Positions 26,085-39,995 of a stretch of DNA of 64,000 bases are shown piece by piece. Within the stretch, counting starts at the first letter, position 1. Every line of letters starts with the position of its first letter. Origin of the DNA: Maea johnstoni (taxonomy: Eukaryota > Annelida > Polychaeta > Spionida > Magelonidae); contig OZ012696.1 in the NCBI GenBank assembly GCA_963942565.1, forward strand, positions 18,166,921 to 18,230,920, read 5' to 3'. A program made the translations under genes and the position numbers. The notes under the pieces are model-generated. The model saw only the letters and a program-made list of their open reading frames with translations. It was not told the origin of the DNA and searched no databases.

Positions 26085-27870
26085 ACTCTCCCGCATTTCT
26101 CAGCTCCGTTGGCACATAGAGAGGAAAATGAGGACTCAAATCAAAGAAGAGACTTTGGACTTCAACAAAATTTTCTGGAATTTCAAAATTTTTGATCGGT
26201 TAGGAAATAGCCGCCATTTCGACTCTCCCAATTTTGGCTATTTGTATATCATAGACATAACTCAAACTCACTTGCTTTTCTCAACCCTGGTGGCACATAG
26301 TGAGGCAGATGAGTACTCACATAAAAAAGAATATGGGATATATAGGAATTTTCATGTATACTTAGTGTTTGGGAATATCGTGTATATCCATCCGTAGGAC
26401 TGGTGATGGCTAGTTATTATTATTATTGTTACTATTATTATTATTATTTTTCAGATTTCTGTCAAGATTGTTGGGGACAATTTCATCGCAAGGGAGCCCT
26501 GGCTAAACACATTCCTGTTGCTTCAACTACAGCAGCTGAGGGGGGTGTACCGGAGTCTAGTAGCACATCTCTGCAAGCTGACTCAGCTCCAAGTTTTCCA
26601 AGGAAAGGTTCCTCCTGTGGCAAACAGGTTCCGAGCCTTGATGACAGTGCTGACTCAGTTCCCAGGAGATTGTTTGTAGGCAACAGAGGTGACAGTGACA
26701 GACAAATATCAGGATTGAAGAAATCTGGCACTGTTCTCCAGAAATTGCATGCCATTGCTGGTAGCACAAGGGGTGAAGGAGACACTTATCACAAAAAACA
26801 TGGTATTATCTCTGGAGGATCAAGAAGTGAAGGTATTGCTGACTCTTCTCCAAGTGCTCCAAAGAAAAGAATGTGTATTGGCAAACAGGTGCTGAGCAAG
26901 GGTGCTCAACTTACCTTACTACAAATGCTACAACCAAGTAGGACTGAGGCTGTGCAAGACAGGTAATTTTACTAGGCCAATGGGAAACTTTGTAGTGGCT
27001 TCCATAACAGCTCTTACTCTGAAAAGTAAAAATTTTGCCAAGGAGTCCAATGGCTCCCTGAAAAATCCCAAATGTAATATAGGGAGCCAGTTAGGACAAA
27101 TTCTCTGAGAGAAATATAACTCGTTAGAAAATTGTTGCGAAAATTACCAAGAAAAGTTTAGAATGAGGTTATGCATATTTCTCTAGGGTAGCCCAATGGA
27201 CTCCCGCTCCCTGCACTTTTGACCACTGAAAACCATACTGAATCACAGTGGTGGGGTTTAAGTGTTTTTTGGTGCTCCCCAAGTTTTACAAAAAAATCTC
27301 ATTTATTCGGCAGAGTGTCCATCGTCACATATTGGAGATGCCTCAAACTAACTCACATTTCTCAGCCCTGGTGGCACATACAGAAGCAAATGAGTACTCA
27401 CATCAAAGAGGCCTTGGACTTTGATAAGTTTTGTCCAGATTGCAAAACCTATGCTCCATATACCCAGTGTTGACTTCAGTCTCCGCTAGATTTACCGTTA
27501 TATTGAACTTTATCAATTGACTCTTTTCTTTAAAAATGTCATTCGTCTACGCAGTTGACAATTATTGTTGTATTGAACTACCCTTAAGCCAAGATTCAAA
27601 TTTTTCTCGTATTTCAAAATATTCGCTCGCTGGCAAAATGGCGGCCATTTTGATTTTTGTAATTTTAGCTATCTGGATTCAATAGACATGCCTCAAAGCA
27701 GCTTATGTTTCTCAGCCCTGGTGCCACACAAAGAGGCAAATGAGAACTCAAATCAAAGCAGAGGCTTTGAACTTTGTCAAGTTTCTCTCTGTTTTTCAAA
27801 ATTTTTGCTTGTTCGCAGAATGGCAGCCATTTTGATTTCCATGATTTTGGCTATTTGTATACCATATACA
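26085..27870 (+). repeat. Diverged intronic repeat, CATGCCTCAAACT unit
   Basis: Four or five diverged copies (about 26085, 26240, 27325, 27690) of a unit of roughly 150-200 bases with the order CATGCCTCAAACT, CTCAGCCCTGGTGGCACATA, AATGAGTACTCA, TTTGGACTT, TTTCAAAAT, GGCGGCCATTTTGA. They lie in the introns around exons 3 and 4 of the B-box gene. Confidence 0.6.
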
Positions 27871-28377
27871 TACATATACATTCTTTTTCTAGGTATGCTG
27901 AGCTGAGGCACAGAAAGATACACGTATATAGTGCATCAGATATAAATGCAGCTATTCCTTTGAGGGCAAAATACCTAGAATTCTGGAATGAACAATCACT
28001 AATACTCTTCAACAAAGGGATGACGAATAAACAACAAATAGAAGGTGTGAAACCATAATTTTGATTGAACCTTTCCAAAGACTTAAGCCTAAAAAAAGAT
28101 TGGTCTGTTCCAGGTTTGCCTGGTGTTTAGGCCTTACATGGAATGACTTGTTTAACCACACAACCCCACAATCAGCCCTTGGCATAACATTGGGTCCCAC
28201 AGTCTCTGTCCTGTCATTACTATTATAGATATACTTACTTCTTGCGAGACCTGGGGCCGGTTGCTGAACAAAACTTAAACTCAAATTCAGACTCAAACTC
28301 AAGAATTACTATACAGGCAACCTTGCATAAGCAGGACTGGATGGGACCAGGCTTATAGTCCCCCGCCTCTAGTTGGG

Positions 28378-28800
28378 AGACTATGGAAATGCCCTCCGTC
28401 CGTCTGTCTGTCCAGGTGAAGGATGTCCGTCTGTCCGTCCATATCTCTGGAACCAGTCATTGGATTTCAACCAAATTTGGTTTGTAGGTCACTCTTATGG
28501 CAAGGGTGTGCCTTCTGACCATTTCACTGACCAGTGTCCAGATTTAGTGACCAGTGGTCAACTTTATTGAAAATTTTTCGGTGAGCCATGTCTCAAGAAC
28601 TGTGTGATGGATTTTGATGAAAGTGGGTATTTAGTTTCTTCTGGAAACCAGTATCCAGTTTACTGACCAGTGGTCAACTTTATTGAAAATCTTTGACTGG
28701 TCATATCTCATGAATCGGGTGATGGATTTTGATGAAAGTTGTTACTTCTAAAGTAATGTTGAGCATATTCATCCTCTCAATGACCATCGCCCAGTTTTCG
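28378..28800 (+). repeat. CCGTCYGTCYGTCC interspersed repeat
   Basis: It starts with a CCGTCCGTCTGTCTGTCC tract followed by ATATCTCTGGAACC and CCAAATTTGG, then two direct copies of ACTGACCAGTGGTCAACTTT plus GATGGATTTTGATGAAAGT. This text style is common in marine invertebrate genomes. Intron 4 of the B-box gene. Confidence 0.6.
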
Positions 28801-31800
28801 TGACCAGTGTGAAATAGGCTGAAGGGCAACCTGATTTCAATTCCACTTTGCCTGACATTGCAGCATTCTCGTGTATTGTCAAGCCCTGAAAGGGATTTGC
28901 CTACAGTTGTTTGAATTGTGTTTGACTGATTGGTTTATTTATTAAGAATCATGAACTTTGTTGATATTCGCAATTTAACTAAGGTCACAGTTTATTGATT
29001 TTCAGCGGCATGGATCTTTCTCAAATCCATTTTTACCATGAAAACATGACCTTCCATCAAAACGATTTGAGGCTGGAAGCATCCCTCCTGTTAACAAATA
29101 CTTCCATGGATTGAGAGGAACAACAATCCCCTGTGCTCTATGTTCATTTATGAAATTGGAAGCAATAGGCAGTCGAATGTGTCTGTAAATGTATGTCTTG
29201 TTTATTTAAGCATGCATTGTTACCAACACGCACCTGTGAACTTACATGGCTTCACCACATCAATCTGTTCATGGACGTTGACAGGTCTATTTTATCTTTC
29301 CGTCGGCGAGTTTAAACATACACTCGGTGACAGGTAAAAAAATAAAACTATATTGCTGATTTATATTTCCGTCGGGCATCATTTCGATCGATCGGCAGGT
29401 CCGTGCCGCTGGAAATCAGTAAACTGTGGCCTAAACAGGAATCTTCATTCTGAGAATACAGTCCTATTATACAATTTTTCATTTTCTTTTCAGCCAAAGC
29501 CAAGCAGGCCTGGAACCGACAAGGAAAATTTGATGCCTTCATGGAATTTGGGAAGGAAGTTTATTCAAAACACAAGATAACAGAAGAAACTCTCTTTGAG
29601 AAGTATGAGGCACAGTACAAGAAAAAGTTGGAGGAAATCAAAGCTCTGGAAAACGCAAAAGAACAAGAAGAAGAGGACATTCTCACTAGGCAACTGAGTC
29701 AGAATATCTCGGCAGCAGATGCTACACTCAAAAGGAAGTACATCAAATGTATTAAACATAACATTGCTGAATAGGAAGTACTCCTCTCAAAAATTGGCCG
29801 TAACTGGGCAGCATCCCTCAAAAAGGTTCATCTATCAGGACCGGACAAGAAGAAACGAGGCCGCAAAAGATCTATGGTGGTTCCGCCTAGGCACTCTAGT
29901 GAAGTTGCCCATGAGATTCAGTCTTGGGACATAGAACAAGATGATATTTCTACTGTCGCTGGTGATTTTCCTGCAGAAGAGGATGTTGAATTCTTGGATC
30001 CTGATATTATACAGCTCTCTAATGAAGGTGAAACTGACAGCGGAGATCTCACTGCCCTTGATAAGGGGATTGATGAATCAAATGGGGCCTGTAAAGGTAG
30101 ACAGAATATTTGCAATAGAAACTCACCCCGTTATAACAGGCAGGTGGAACAAGGTCATGAGGTGACTGCCAACAAAGATGCAACTGTTATGTGCCGTATT
30201 CCATCAACTAGGTCAAAAGGATAGAATGCAGCACTGCAGCATAGTAAGCAGCCTACATCTATGGTAGGTACATTGCATAATTGTGGTAGTTTAAACACAG
30301 TGCAGATTAAGGAAGAGGATTTAGATGATTCTAAATCTTACTATAATCCAGAATATTGCTACAATGAAGGCAGCTCAACTTCCCAAACACAGCAGAACAC
30401 ACAGCATCTGCCCGGATTGGACAGCTTGAATACTGAGTAAATCACTTCTGAATTTCCACCTGTAAAGTCCAACACTCAAAGAACTGGTGCTGCATTACCT
30501 GATGAGCTAATAAGTCCAGTTTCCATAACTGTCAACAGACTTGATTACATATTAGTCAAGCATGCTGGAGTTAAAAGTGATAACACATATAAAACAGCAG
30601 ATGGAATTCAAGTATGTTTGCTGGAATTTTGTCAAAACACCAAAGTTGCAGTTCCGATTGTGGGAACCAGTGCTTGCACAGGAATATGTCTCTATGGCTG
30701 AGGAGTATTTATTCAACGAAGACTACATCCTGAAAGACTTGCACAGTGAACAAACACAGTGTATGATCGAAATGTATGATGATGTTATGGCAGACACTGT
30801 AAATTATTGGGAGGAGTCACGTCTCTCCAATATGAATGCCCTTGACTGCCTGAGGAACTGTGAAAGATTTGGAGAGCTTGATTTATCTGTAAGTACAAGC
30901 GAACATTTTTGGCACAAAGATCTAAAGAGCAGTACCCATGACAGCACATTTGACAGTCTTATAGAGCCATACCAGCAAAGTGTGTTTGGGAGAGAGCGAA
31001 CAGCAATGATCTTTACCCTCTGTCCTGACAAGACGTTTATTGTCATCATTGATGAAGAAGGCAACCAAATGCTACTGGATTCACATGTGCATTACACAGA
31101 TAATGAGCAATCTTTTGAGAAGGCCCTCAACAGTCCAGACTGCCGGGGTGTTGTGGCATTTTGTGCAAAACCGAAAGCTTGTAATATGCTGCAGTTTATA
31201 CTAGGTTCATTTTGCAGGGAGTTGCGTGCTTCCAACAAGGAAATTGATGTACTTGTCCTACGGCCAAAAAACTGACTTCCTTCCAGTACCGCAGATACAG
31301 GTGGATGGTCAGAAATGAATCCAGAAAAAGGAATAGTGCCAGAGCCTATGCAGAAAAAAGTGATATGTTCTATGACCTAAATCTGAATAATATGACAATT
31401 TAAGAAGCTTGTACTGATAAAATAAAAATTGTCAACAATACAAAAGTGAATGTCAGAAACAGACTTAAGGCCTATGCCTTACTTGTGGTCTTCGATGAAA
31501 TAGTGAAAAATGGATGTTTCCCATTGAGGAAGGCCTGGGAAATCTATAGGAACACCTTTCTGGAAGAGATGAAACCACATAAAACCAACCCCCCTGCCCT
31601 TAAATATCATTCGGGTGATGCCGCTGATATTAGTTTACAGACCAACACTTAATGATAATTTTGAAGGTTGTTTAGTAGTCAAATCAAAAGGGATACAGTG
31701 GAGTAAGATTATGTGTCAGAAATAGCTTGGCCCAAGAGAGACAATCTTGTTAAAAAAAACATGTGAGTGAGGAGCTCAAGGGTTTTGTTAGGCCTGCTCT

Positions 31801-33906
31801 AATGTATGCATCCTCATCATCAGATCGCCACATTCTCAAGACAATTCTCATGAAATTAACCTCCAAAACTTATATGACTAATGGTCATTTCGATATAAAT
31901 TTTGACCACCAATACTTGAACGTTGCAAGCAAAGCTGTATCAGGAGGAATTGATCAGTATTTACAAAGTGGAGGAAAAACATCATATGATAGTGGGAAAA
32001 AGAAAGAGCAAATTCATTCTGATCACTGTCTAGTCGGTTCTGGAAGAGTGCTATATGCCGAACAATATCCAGAAATGATTGAAATTATGAAGGAATTATT
32101 TGATACAAGTGGGGAAGGACTTAGATCACACCCCAGGCTCATATGTGAAACCCTTTTTCAGGAGAGCTGCTCATGGATGAACATGCCTAGGTGCTTCAGG
32201 ATCATGAAAGAAATATTTCATATTCCAATTTCATTATCAACATTGTACACATATACGGATAATGCAAGGAAAGGTTCTCTGTAAGCCCACAGACATCATG
32301 AACTTAAGCCTGGTACAATTCCAGGTATCAGCTTGAAAAGATCTACCAGAGATGGGCATGTGGATAGGTCCATCAATAGCCATTATGCTACTGTGGGCAT
32401 GAAGTACACTCTCTTCAACATGTTTGAAAGAGGGGCTGCTATTTTAGCAAGGGGCGACAAGGCCCTTGTACACACGGATGTAAATCCTGGAAGAGAATCC
32501 AATATTCAGATCACGACTGGAACAAGGATTCAAAGAGAACAATTACAATAACAACATAACAATTTATTAAAAAGAAAGAAATAAGTGAAGAAGTTATGAT
32601 CTCTGAGTTAGCAGGTATCCCAGCCTGCACTACCAGGTTACAAGGCCCAGCTGTGAGCCTTGTGAAAGCAACATACTTTGAAAAATCAACTGCTTTCCGT
32701 CACCTGAATGAAACATTGTTTATTATATCTCTACCACAATACAGAGAGCATTTTACTTCCAATGGAAAATTCACTACAGAGCTTCTTGTAACTGGAGATG
32801 AAGGAGGGGATGAAAGACCCAGAACCAAACTCACAAGATTCTTAGCTGTGCTACTCCATTTATGTCTAAAGCTTGATCGCTACAAAGTGAAATCATATGC
32901 AGAAGGAGACTCCAAGCTACACAGTGTTGAACATTATCACTTTGCTGAGGGCGGTCACTTTCTCAATGAGGTACAATCAGCTCCCACATGGTCCATAGTG
33001 ACGAAACCACATCAGTCTTATTTGACGTTAACAAATTTCAGGAAAACATGGAAGCTGCAGCTGATGAGGCAGTACGAAGAATAGATAAAACACCATATGC
33101 AAAGGGAGAGATAAATTCTCTAAGAGCCCCACTACAAAGCATGTGGGTTTTTGCCCCGGACATAGAGGAGGCTATCAGACATTTTCTGTCAAAGGATAAC
33201 ACGTCATTTAGGATTGAAAACAACTTTCAAATTTCTGCAAGAGGAGAGATTTGGGAAAGTTTATGTCAGTTACATGGCATGGATGTAGATTTTCAAGTGT
33301 CTGCTCTCAGTGTGTACAACTTAGCAAATGATCCTGATGTATGTTGGAATGAACATTATGGATTTACAACATACAAATCCAGCTATCCTGTTCCATTTGA
33401 AATCCAACCAATAGTTGACTATGGACGTTTCCCAGAGCACCACTAATTGTCTGCCGAAGATGCTTGGAAGCTCTTTAGCTACTTCAGTGAAAATAGCTTG
33501 CCTCTGCCAAAATGGCTTAGAGTTCCTGACTTTTACTTGCCTTCCAAAAACTTAAATCACATAAGGCAGGAGAAGCTAAATGTGTTGGAAGATGTGGCAA
33601 AGCTGCAGTGTTTGGCCGATACTATTTGTCTCTGCCCAACAGATATCAAAGATTATACCACTGAACAATCAAAGAAAGATAAAAATAAGGAAGAGATAAA
33701 ACGCATGAAAGCCACTTTGAGGGAAGAACCCCTGATGCGTGCAACAGTGCCAGCACTAAAACTGGCTCTTGGAAAGCTGGGTGTTTATCCAACTAGAGAG
33801 CAAAATCGAAAACTAGAACTAGTGCTGTTGTTACGTGATGAAATGAGCAAGCTTGATGATACAGACTTGACTGGGTTATTAGGATATCTACTAAAGGAAT
33901 AGAATA

Positions 33907-34047
33907 CAGGCAACTATTGCCTAAGTCGGATAGATTTCTTGGTCCCATTTTAATTGCCATACATGTTGAATATTGTCACATAAGTCAGATTTCGCATAAG
34001 GCAGATTTTCCTGGTCCCTTTTCATCCGACTTATGCAGAGTTATCTG
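33907..34047. mobile_element. TA-flanked MITE, CAGGCAACT family, short copy
   Basis: CAGGCAACTATTGCCTAAGT and its inverse ACTTATGCAGAGTTATCTG bound 141 bases, with TA at 33905 and 34048. It abuts the stop region of the transposase-like exon. Lone ends of the same family appear near 28313 and 34908. Confidence 0.6.
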
Positions 34048-34049
34048 TA

Positions 34050-35432
34050 GCAGGTGCTGCTTGAAGGTATTCCTGTAGATATAAATCCTTAAGTCTCACA
34101 ACCAACATGGCGGATGCACAATAAGGTAATTCTCTCCTTATATGGTCCGATCTTGGGAGCTCACAATGGTAGAGTCTAATATTCAGAGCTTCACAGATCT
34201 GACCATATGAAGAGAACATTACCTTATATGTTTTCCCTATATGGTTTCAGCGGCCATTTTAGTTGTGAGACTTGGCAAGCATTTATTATCAGTGCAATGC
34301 ATGCTTGCACCTCCACAGATAAAAATGCTTGGCCTCCAAATGTCCATATTGGAATGGACTTGTTTAATCAGTGTTTGAACCTAATTGGTTGAAGCATAAT
34401 CATTTGGGGATGTTCAATTTCATTTTCCACTTTCTTGACTTTGTGAGTGCCCCTCATTTTAACAGGGATGGGCAAGCTGTCACTATGTCGCCAAATCTGG
34501 CGACAAGAGTTTTGACTTCGGCAAAAATGAATCTCTGGCGACAGCAATATTAATTATTCTCTTTTCATGAAGGCACAAGCTATGGTGCATAGGCTGCTTT
34601 TAGGGCTGGTCTGGATCAAGATGGCAGCCATACATCATACTGTACCCACTGGTATGGGATAGATCGATGGGATATATTCTGATTGTAGTTTGACATGAGG
34701 AAAGCTGGTGTTTATAATCTCTGGACACAATTGCATTGTGACAGTACAGTGTTGGAGATACGGAAAAATTCTAATTGATATTGCCTGCATGACACACTGT
34801 CCCCCACTACCCCAAGGAATGAATCCCCTCTTCAGTAATCCTTTATGTGCAAAAGCTGGATGTTTTTTCATCTAGTCCATTTTCATACGGCTTTTGCAGA
34901 GTTACCTGTTCATCCAATATGCCCATATTTTGCCATATTTCATCAAATTTTTGTTATTTTGGCATAACTAAGCACTTTGTGTTGACCAAGAACGCCTTAA
35001 TACTCCAATTGTAAAATTATTTTTTGAAGTACATGCTCTTATGTTTGCATTCAGAAAGTACATGTATGAGCAAATATTCGTATTAAGAATATACATAATT
35101 TTACCTTAGAATTGTACTTTTTGATAAGTAGCCCACTCCATCTTTAACAATAAGGTTCATGTTATATTTAAAGACAGATGGTGAAGTTTTAAAATGTGAG
35201 AAAAGTGAACAGTTAATTCTGATTGTTTCTTGCTGATATCTATCTTAGTGGATCTCAATGATTTGTTTTGACGAAAGGTTCTCAATGTGATAACTCAAAT
35301 TATGGTATCCTTTAGGCAAAGATTCCTGAATAATAATGGTATTGCTATACTCTTTTTCTCACGAATAAGATGTCTTGAAAACATTTTATAAACAAGACTT
35401 AATTAATCTTTCTTGTTTGTCTTCAAAATGTG
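34050..35432. other. Intergenic, no gene recognised
   Basis: Contains a short inverted pair at 34080-34275 (TAAGTCTCACAAC / GTTGTGAGACTT with GAGCTTCACAGATCTGACCATATG) suggestive of another decayed TIR element, and no exon. Confidence 0.5.
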
Positions 35433-38400
35433 ATTGCCCAGTTGTCCGGGGCAACCAAATTGGAACAGAAAGTGCGCCAAATCCAGTTTTGGAGTAGAAT
35501 TTCTATTATAAATAAAAGTCTGACAGCAGATATGGCATTTTAACTATTCATTTAAGAGTGAAGTCATTCCATACTTAAAGTATACCTTAGTATCACTTTT
35601 TCGCAGGGCACCAGTTTAAGTATTTTGTTCCAAAAGTAGCCAATTTGGGGTGATGGAGGCCATCATGTAGCACAACGGAAGATTATCCCGTAGTTTTTGG
35701 TTACATTTTGGCACAGCATACGTTTCAGTTTACAGGGTTTATTTGAGAGTTGACATTTTCTTCTCAAAAAGGGTGCACATAAAGGGTGGTATCTCAACTA
35801 CTGTAAATCACTTAAATATGGCGTGAACATTATATAGCGCAATTACGGTACTGCCGTGGATAGGGTGATCTAATTATAGCGGTGGGAGAGCCCCACTGTT
35901 TATTTTTACCCACTGGCTTCCATGATCGGTATACATCACAGGATAGCGGCCTCTATTTACATGTCACTGTACTTGACCTCCGGCCCCTGCCAGATTGTGA
36001 AGCCAGTGGTTAATGGCAGCATGCAATATCCATGTGCATCCCCATGACTAGGCATTTGTTCTGCCCTCCTATATGTATATTGGGCAATTGAATAAAGACA
36101 GGCATTTAAAAATAGTGCTTATGGGCCGAGCGCTATTATCGCTATCTTATTGTTCCCGCTATATTTAAGTGATTTAATACAGTATCTGGAATTGTAAAAA
36201 CATCTAGAGATAAATGATTCTTTTGATATTTTCCAGCTAGGTAAATTTCCCCTCTCTTTGCTGAAAAATAATGTGGGTGTCCTGAGTTTCTTTTCTGCTA
36301 CAGAGCTAAGATCGATGGAGTATGCAATTTGCCTCATTTCAGCCGTGAAACTTGCCATTGACTATTGTTAATTTTTTTTGTCTAACTGTGTGATTTATTC
36401 CTGTTAAGCCCATAGCGTGACGGGTAGTACCCAGTCTCCTTTTTGTGAGAAGTTTGTATTTGTTTTCTCTCTCTTGATAATCTCGTTTACTACAGTATCA
36501 CTATTATTATTACTATGACTATTTGTATTGTATTTTGTGCTCATGCATAGTCAATAAATATACATACATACATTGTGGATGTTGTTACCGGTAGCTCGTT
36601 GCATCATCCTTCCTTAATGATTTTTACCATTCTAAATGGGTTTGTTAGAGAGGGTGAATCAAAATACATCAATTAATTATCAATTACCCTCCAATAAGCC
36701 AATATTCCTCAACTGGCATAAACTATATTTCTGTGTACCCTCCTTTCTTACTTTGGACATATCAAATCAGTTTGTTGGACAGAGGGCTTTCAGATCATAA
36801 AAGCTGATTATAAAAACCCTTAGCAATTACCCCAACCTTTCTCAACTGGCATGAAGGCTCAATAGGCTGGCAGAAAGTATTCAAACCATTTAGCTGATTA
36901 AAAAGCATACTCAACAATGCGCCCATGTGGCATGATGGTGGGTATCTCACCGTGCCTGCAGCATCTCTCTCAGTTAGCCTCAGTAACCCCCTATAGAATT
37001 AGTCTCTGTATCTCATATTCCAGCTGTCTTATAACCAATCTCTGCAATTTTCTTGAACCGAAATAGGATGGGTACCTGACACCCATCTCAGCTCCAACCC
37101 TTAATTTAAACATGCTGTTTATCTTTAAAGTATGTGTGTCTATTTCCCTCCAATGTATAGGATGGATACCACTCTACCATCCCATCTATCATCCTATACC
37201 TCAATCTAGAACTGCACTCAGGGAGGGGGATCAACTCTTGAGCTCACCACCATTTTGACTCATGAGCTCACAGACACAGGTTTTTAAAAGATAAATATAC
37301 ATTATTCAGTTTGTTAGTGGCGAGTGCAGCTCTGCCTGAATCCAACCTCAGATTCAGATATGCAGGTTATCTGGGATGATCGCAACACAGGTACTCAGCA
37401 TAATAAGGGCTACCATGAATGCTCGGAAATATTGGCTGAATATGGGCCACTATGATTATTTTACAAAATAATTAGTGGGGAACCTTCGCCACCCTCGATC
37501 TACCTGCAGTCACCATAAAACCCATTATGAGCCATGCCGTAAATCTTGATGATACAACAAAACCTAACCTTAACTTCCCCCTTAAACATTCTAGTATGCC
37601 TATTCAGTGACAATAAACTAGCATCGTAAAACAGACTAACCCAGGCTTGTATACCTGCACTTTTATTCTAATGTTGGCCATTCATTAATGATTAGAATGA
37701 TATTCAGTTAGTGTATTAGTGCTGTAGGCAATAGATGAGATTCTAAAATAGAGTAATAGCTGGTACCCTCTGCCTAATCATGTTACGTGTAATAGGATAG
37801 ATAGGTTGCAGGTACACATACTATTGAGGATTCAGGGTAAAAGCACAGATTGGCTCTCAGTAAGTATTCAGGGTAACAGCTGGGCTGAGATACAGAGAGT
37901 AATTCTATATGTAGTTTTGTAGGCCAATAGAGGGAGTGGGAGAGAATACAGGTACCCATCTTTTTGCCTCTTGTTGGGGTGGGCAAATCGATGAATACGT
38001 TTGTTAATCAGAGCATATGGCATGTATGATTCAAATACTATTTGGTGTTTAATCACCACAGATAGCTGGAATTAGATGGGAAGGGATACTAGTACAAGAA
38101 CCCACTGTCAGTCGAGGAAGGTTTGGGGAAATATTGAGTGCATTTAAGTATAAGCTGATGATTTGAGTGCTCTTTGTCTACTAAACCGGTTTAAAATGAT
38201 CAAAATTATTAAGAAAGGACAATGTAATAAGATACCAGAAATCACATATTAACGCAAAAGAGATCTTATTTAGTGGTATATTGTAGTAATTCATTGCAGT
38301 AATATTTGGTGGTCTATCACTATTAGGCAACCTAGCTTATAACACCATCAAACTTAAAGTCACAGCAGTGATAACTGACATCTAAACCATGCTAGAAGAA

Positions 38401-38646
38401 CGCATTAGAATTGCTTAGTACATAAGTCTTGATAGAAAATATACGCACTGACATATTGCCAGTTGGATTAGTTTCTAAACAAAGATGATTAAGACTATTT
38501 TCAACTACTGAATGACTTCACTCTCATATGAGAGGTGAAAATACTATATCTGCTATCAGACTTTCATTTGTGATAGAATTTCAACTCAAAAACTGGATTC
38601 GGTGCGCTTTCTGTTGAAATTTGGATTTCTCGGACAACTGGGCAAT
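35433..38646. mobile_element. Large non-coding element with about 150-base inverted ends
   Basis: ATTGCCCAGTTGTCCG at 35433 recurs inverted at 38631-38646, and the match continues inward through AACAGAAAG-GCGC, AATCCAGTTTT, AAAGTCTGA-AGCAGATAT and AGAGTGAAGTCATTC for about 150 bases. The 3.2 kb element has no significant ORF, so it is non-autonomous or eroded. It contains the 35801-36182 element. Target duplication not clear. Confidence 0.65.
35801..36182. mobile_element. TA-flanked MITE, CTGTAAATCACTTAAATAT ends
   Basis: Left end CTGTAAATCACTTAAATATG; the inverted right end reads CTGTATTAAATCACTTAAAT, about 20 matching bases with a small indel. TA flanks both sides. The interior has ATAGCGC-type words near both ends. 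Non-coding, nested in the 35433-38646 element. Confidence 0.7.
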
Positions 38647-39650
38647 AATTTTTTTTTATAGCCCACCAATTACTTTTATCATGTTCAAATCATTTCTGAT
38701 AACAAAGATGCAATGAAAACGATTTCGGATTTATGATATTATTCTTAAATATTGAGCTTATTTTTGTTACATTTGGTAGAGAAAGAATTCTTTGTAATTT
38801 AGGTATATAATACAGCGTGCTTTTGTATGCATATAACCCCCACAAAATTAAACTTTCCCAGAAGTTCCAAGGGTGCTCGCTTAACCCTTTGCTGACTAGT
38901 CTATTAGTTAATATGTTCAAAACAAGGGCGTTCATGGAAAGATTATATGGAGCATGACATCTGGACCACATTTTCTCAAAACATGGGATAACAAATAAGA
39001 TAAGTTTGGTCTAAGCATGGCCATTGCTAGGATCTCTTTGAGTAGATATAATTTGAAAAAGAAATTAGGACCAAATTAGGACCAACTTTGTCAATTTAAA
39101 ATGGCCACCTACTTTGATTTCCAAAATGGCCACCAAGGTCAGCGGCACAATTAAATTTACAAAAATGCCAGTACCTTGGTCCAAAAAGCGGATATTGCCC
39201 ATATCTTTAATCTAATCATAGTTACTCAAAAGGATCTTTGCAATGAGCATGCTACCACGCAACTGTTCTTATTGATCGTCTTGTAATTTGTTCATTTTGA
39301 GGCATTCCAGCACAGTGTGCATAATGCTGTACATTTTTATGTGTATGTATTCTGGTCCTCCTTATGCTGATTTTTAATGACAATGTATATTCTGGTCAAC
39401 TTAATGCTGTTTCTTAATGAATGTATATATTATGGTCTACTTAATGCTGTTTTGTACTTATTCTTTTTAAGCAGACCACAAATCATGTATATTTTTTATT
39501 TTCACTTGCATGAAAAATCAACTTATGCTGATTTTTTTTTAATATTCATAAGGTTTTGAATACGCAAAGAATTTCATAAACAGATGCTTTTTAAAGGATA
39601 TACCTTTTGGTCTGCCTAATGCTGTGGTCTGCGTAAGTCTGGATGCAGGG
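38647..39650. other. No gene; CTTAATGCTG repeat before the gap
   Basis: From about 39340 to 39645 the phrase (T)GGTC-x-x-C-TTAATGCTG-TTTT recurs five or six times in one orientation, ending at the TA tract beside the gap. No ATP synthase exon was found here. Confidence 0.5.
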
Positions 39651-39795
<145 letters not shown>

Positions 39796-39995
39796 NNNNN
39801 NNNNNNNNNNNNNNNNNNNNNNNNNNNNNNNNNNNNNNNNNNNNNNNNNNNNNNNNNNNNNNNNNNNNNNNNNNNNNNNNNNNNNNNNNNNNNNNNNNNN
39901 NNNNNNNNNNNNNNNNNNNNNNNNNNNNNNNNNNNNNNNNNNNNNNNNNNNNNNNNNNNNNNNNNNNNNNNNNNNNNNNNNNNNNNNNNNNNNNN
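39796..39995. other. Assembly gap, 200 N
   Basis: Exactly 200 undetermined bases, a conventional placeholder, so the true missing length is unknown. Confidence 0.98.

Larger units (their letters stand above)
23573..33902 (+). pseudogene. Two-B-box zinc-finger gene with decayed transposase-like last exon
   Basis: Exons: 23566-23636 (ATG 23573), 25362-25493, 26455-26962, 27893-28044, 29494-33902. All donors are GT (GTAAGT, GTAAGA, GTAATT, GTGTGA), all acceptors AG, and phases 1, 1, 2, 1 match at every junction. Exons 1-2 make a B-box-like finger, C-N-F-C...W-R-C-G-S-C...L-C-D-D-C-W-I-H-L-H; exons 2-3 repeat it, C-D-E-C...C-L-H-C...F-C-Q-D-C-W-G-Q-F-H. The rest of exon 3 is Ser-rich and low complexity. 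The long last exon has a basic/coiled segment, a region with L-L-D-S-H-V-H-Y recalling papain-fold peptidases, and a part with H-T-D-V-N-P-G, G-D-E-G-G-D-E-R-P-R and S-V-E-H-Y-H that resembles DDE/RNase H-fold transposase proteins of marine invertebrates. This exon carries several in-frame stops and at least one frame change (about six breaks), so the gene is dead or only the N-terminal finger part is used. Superfamily not identified. Confidence 0.6.
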
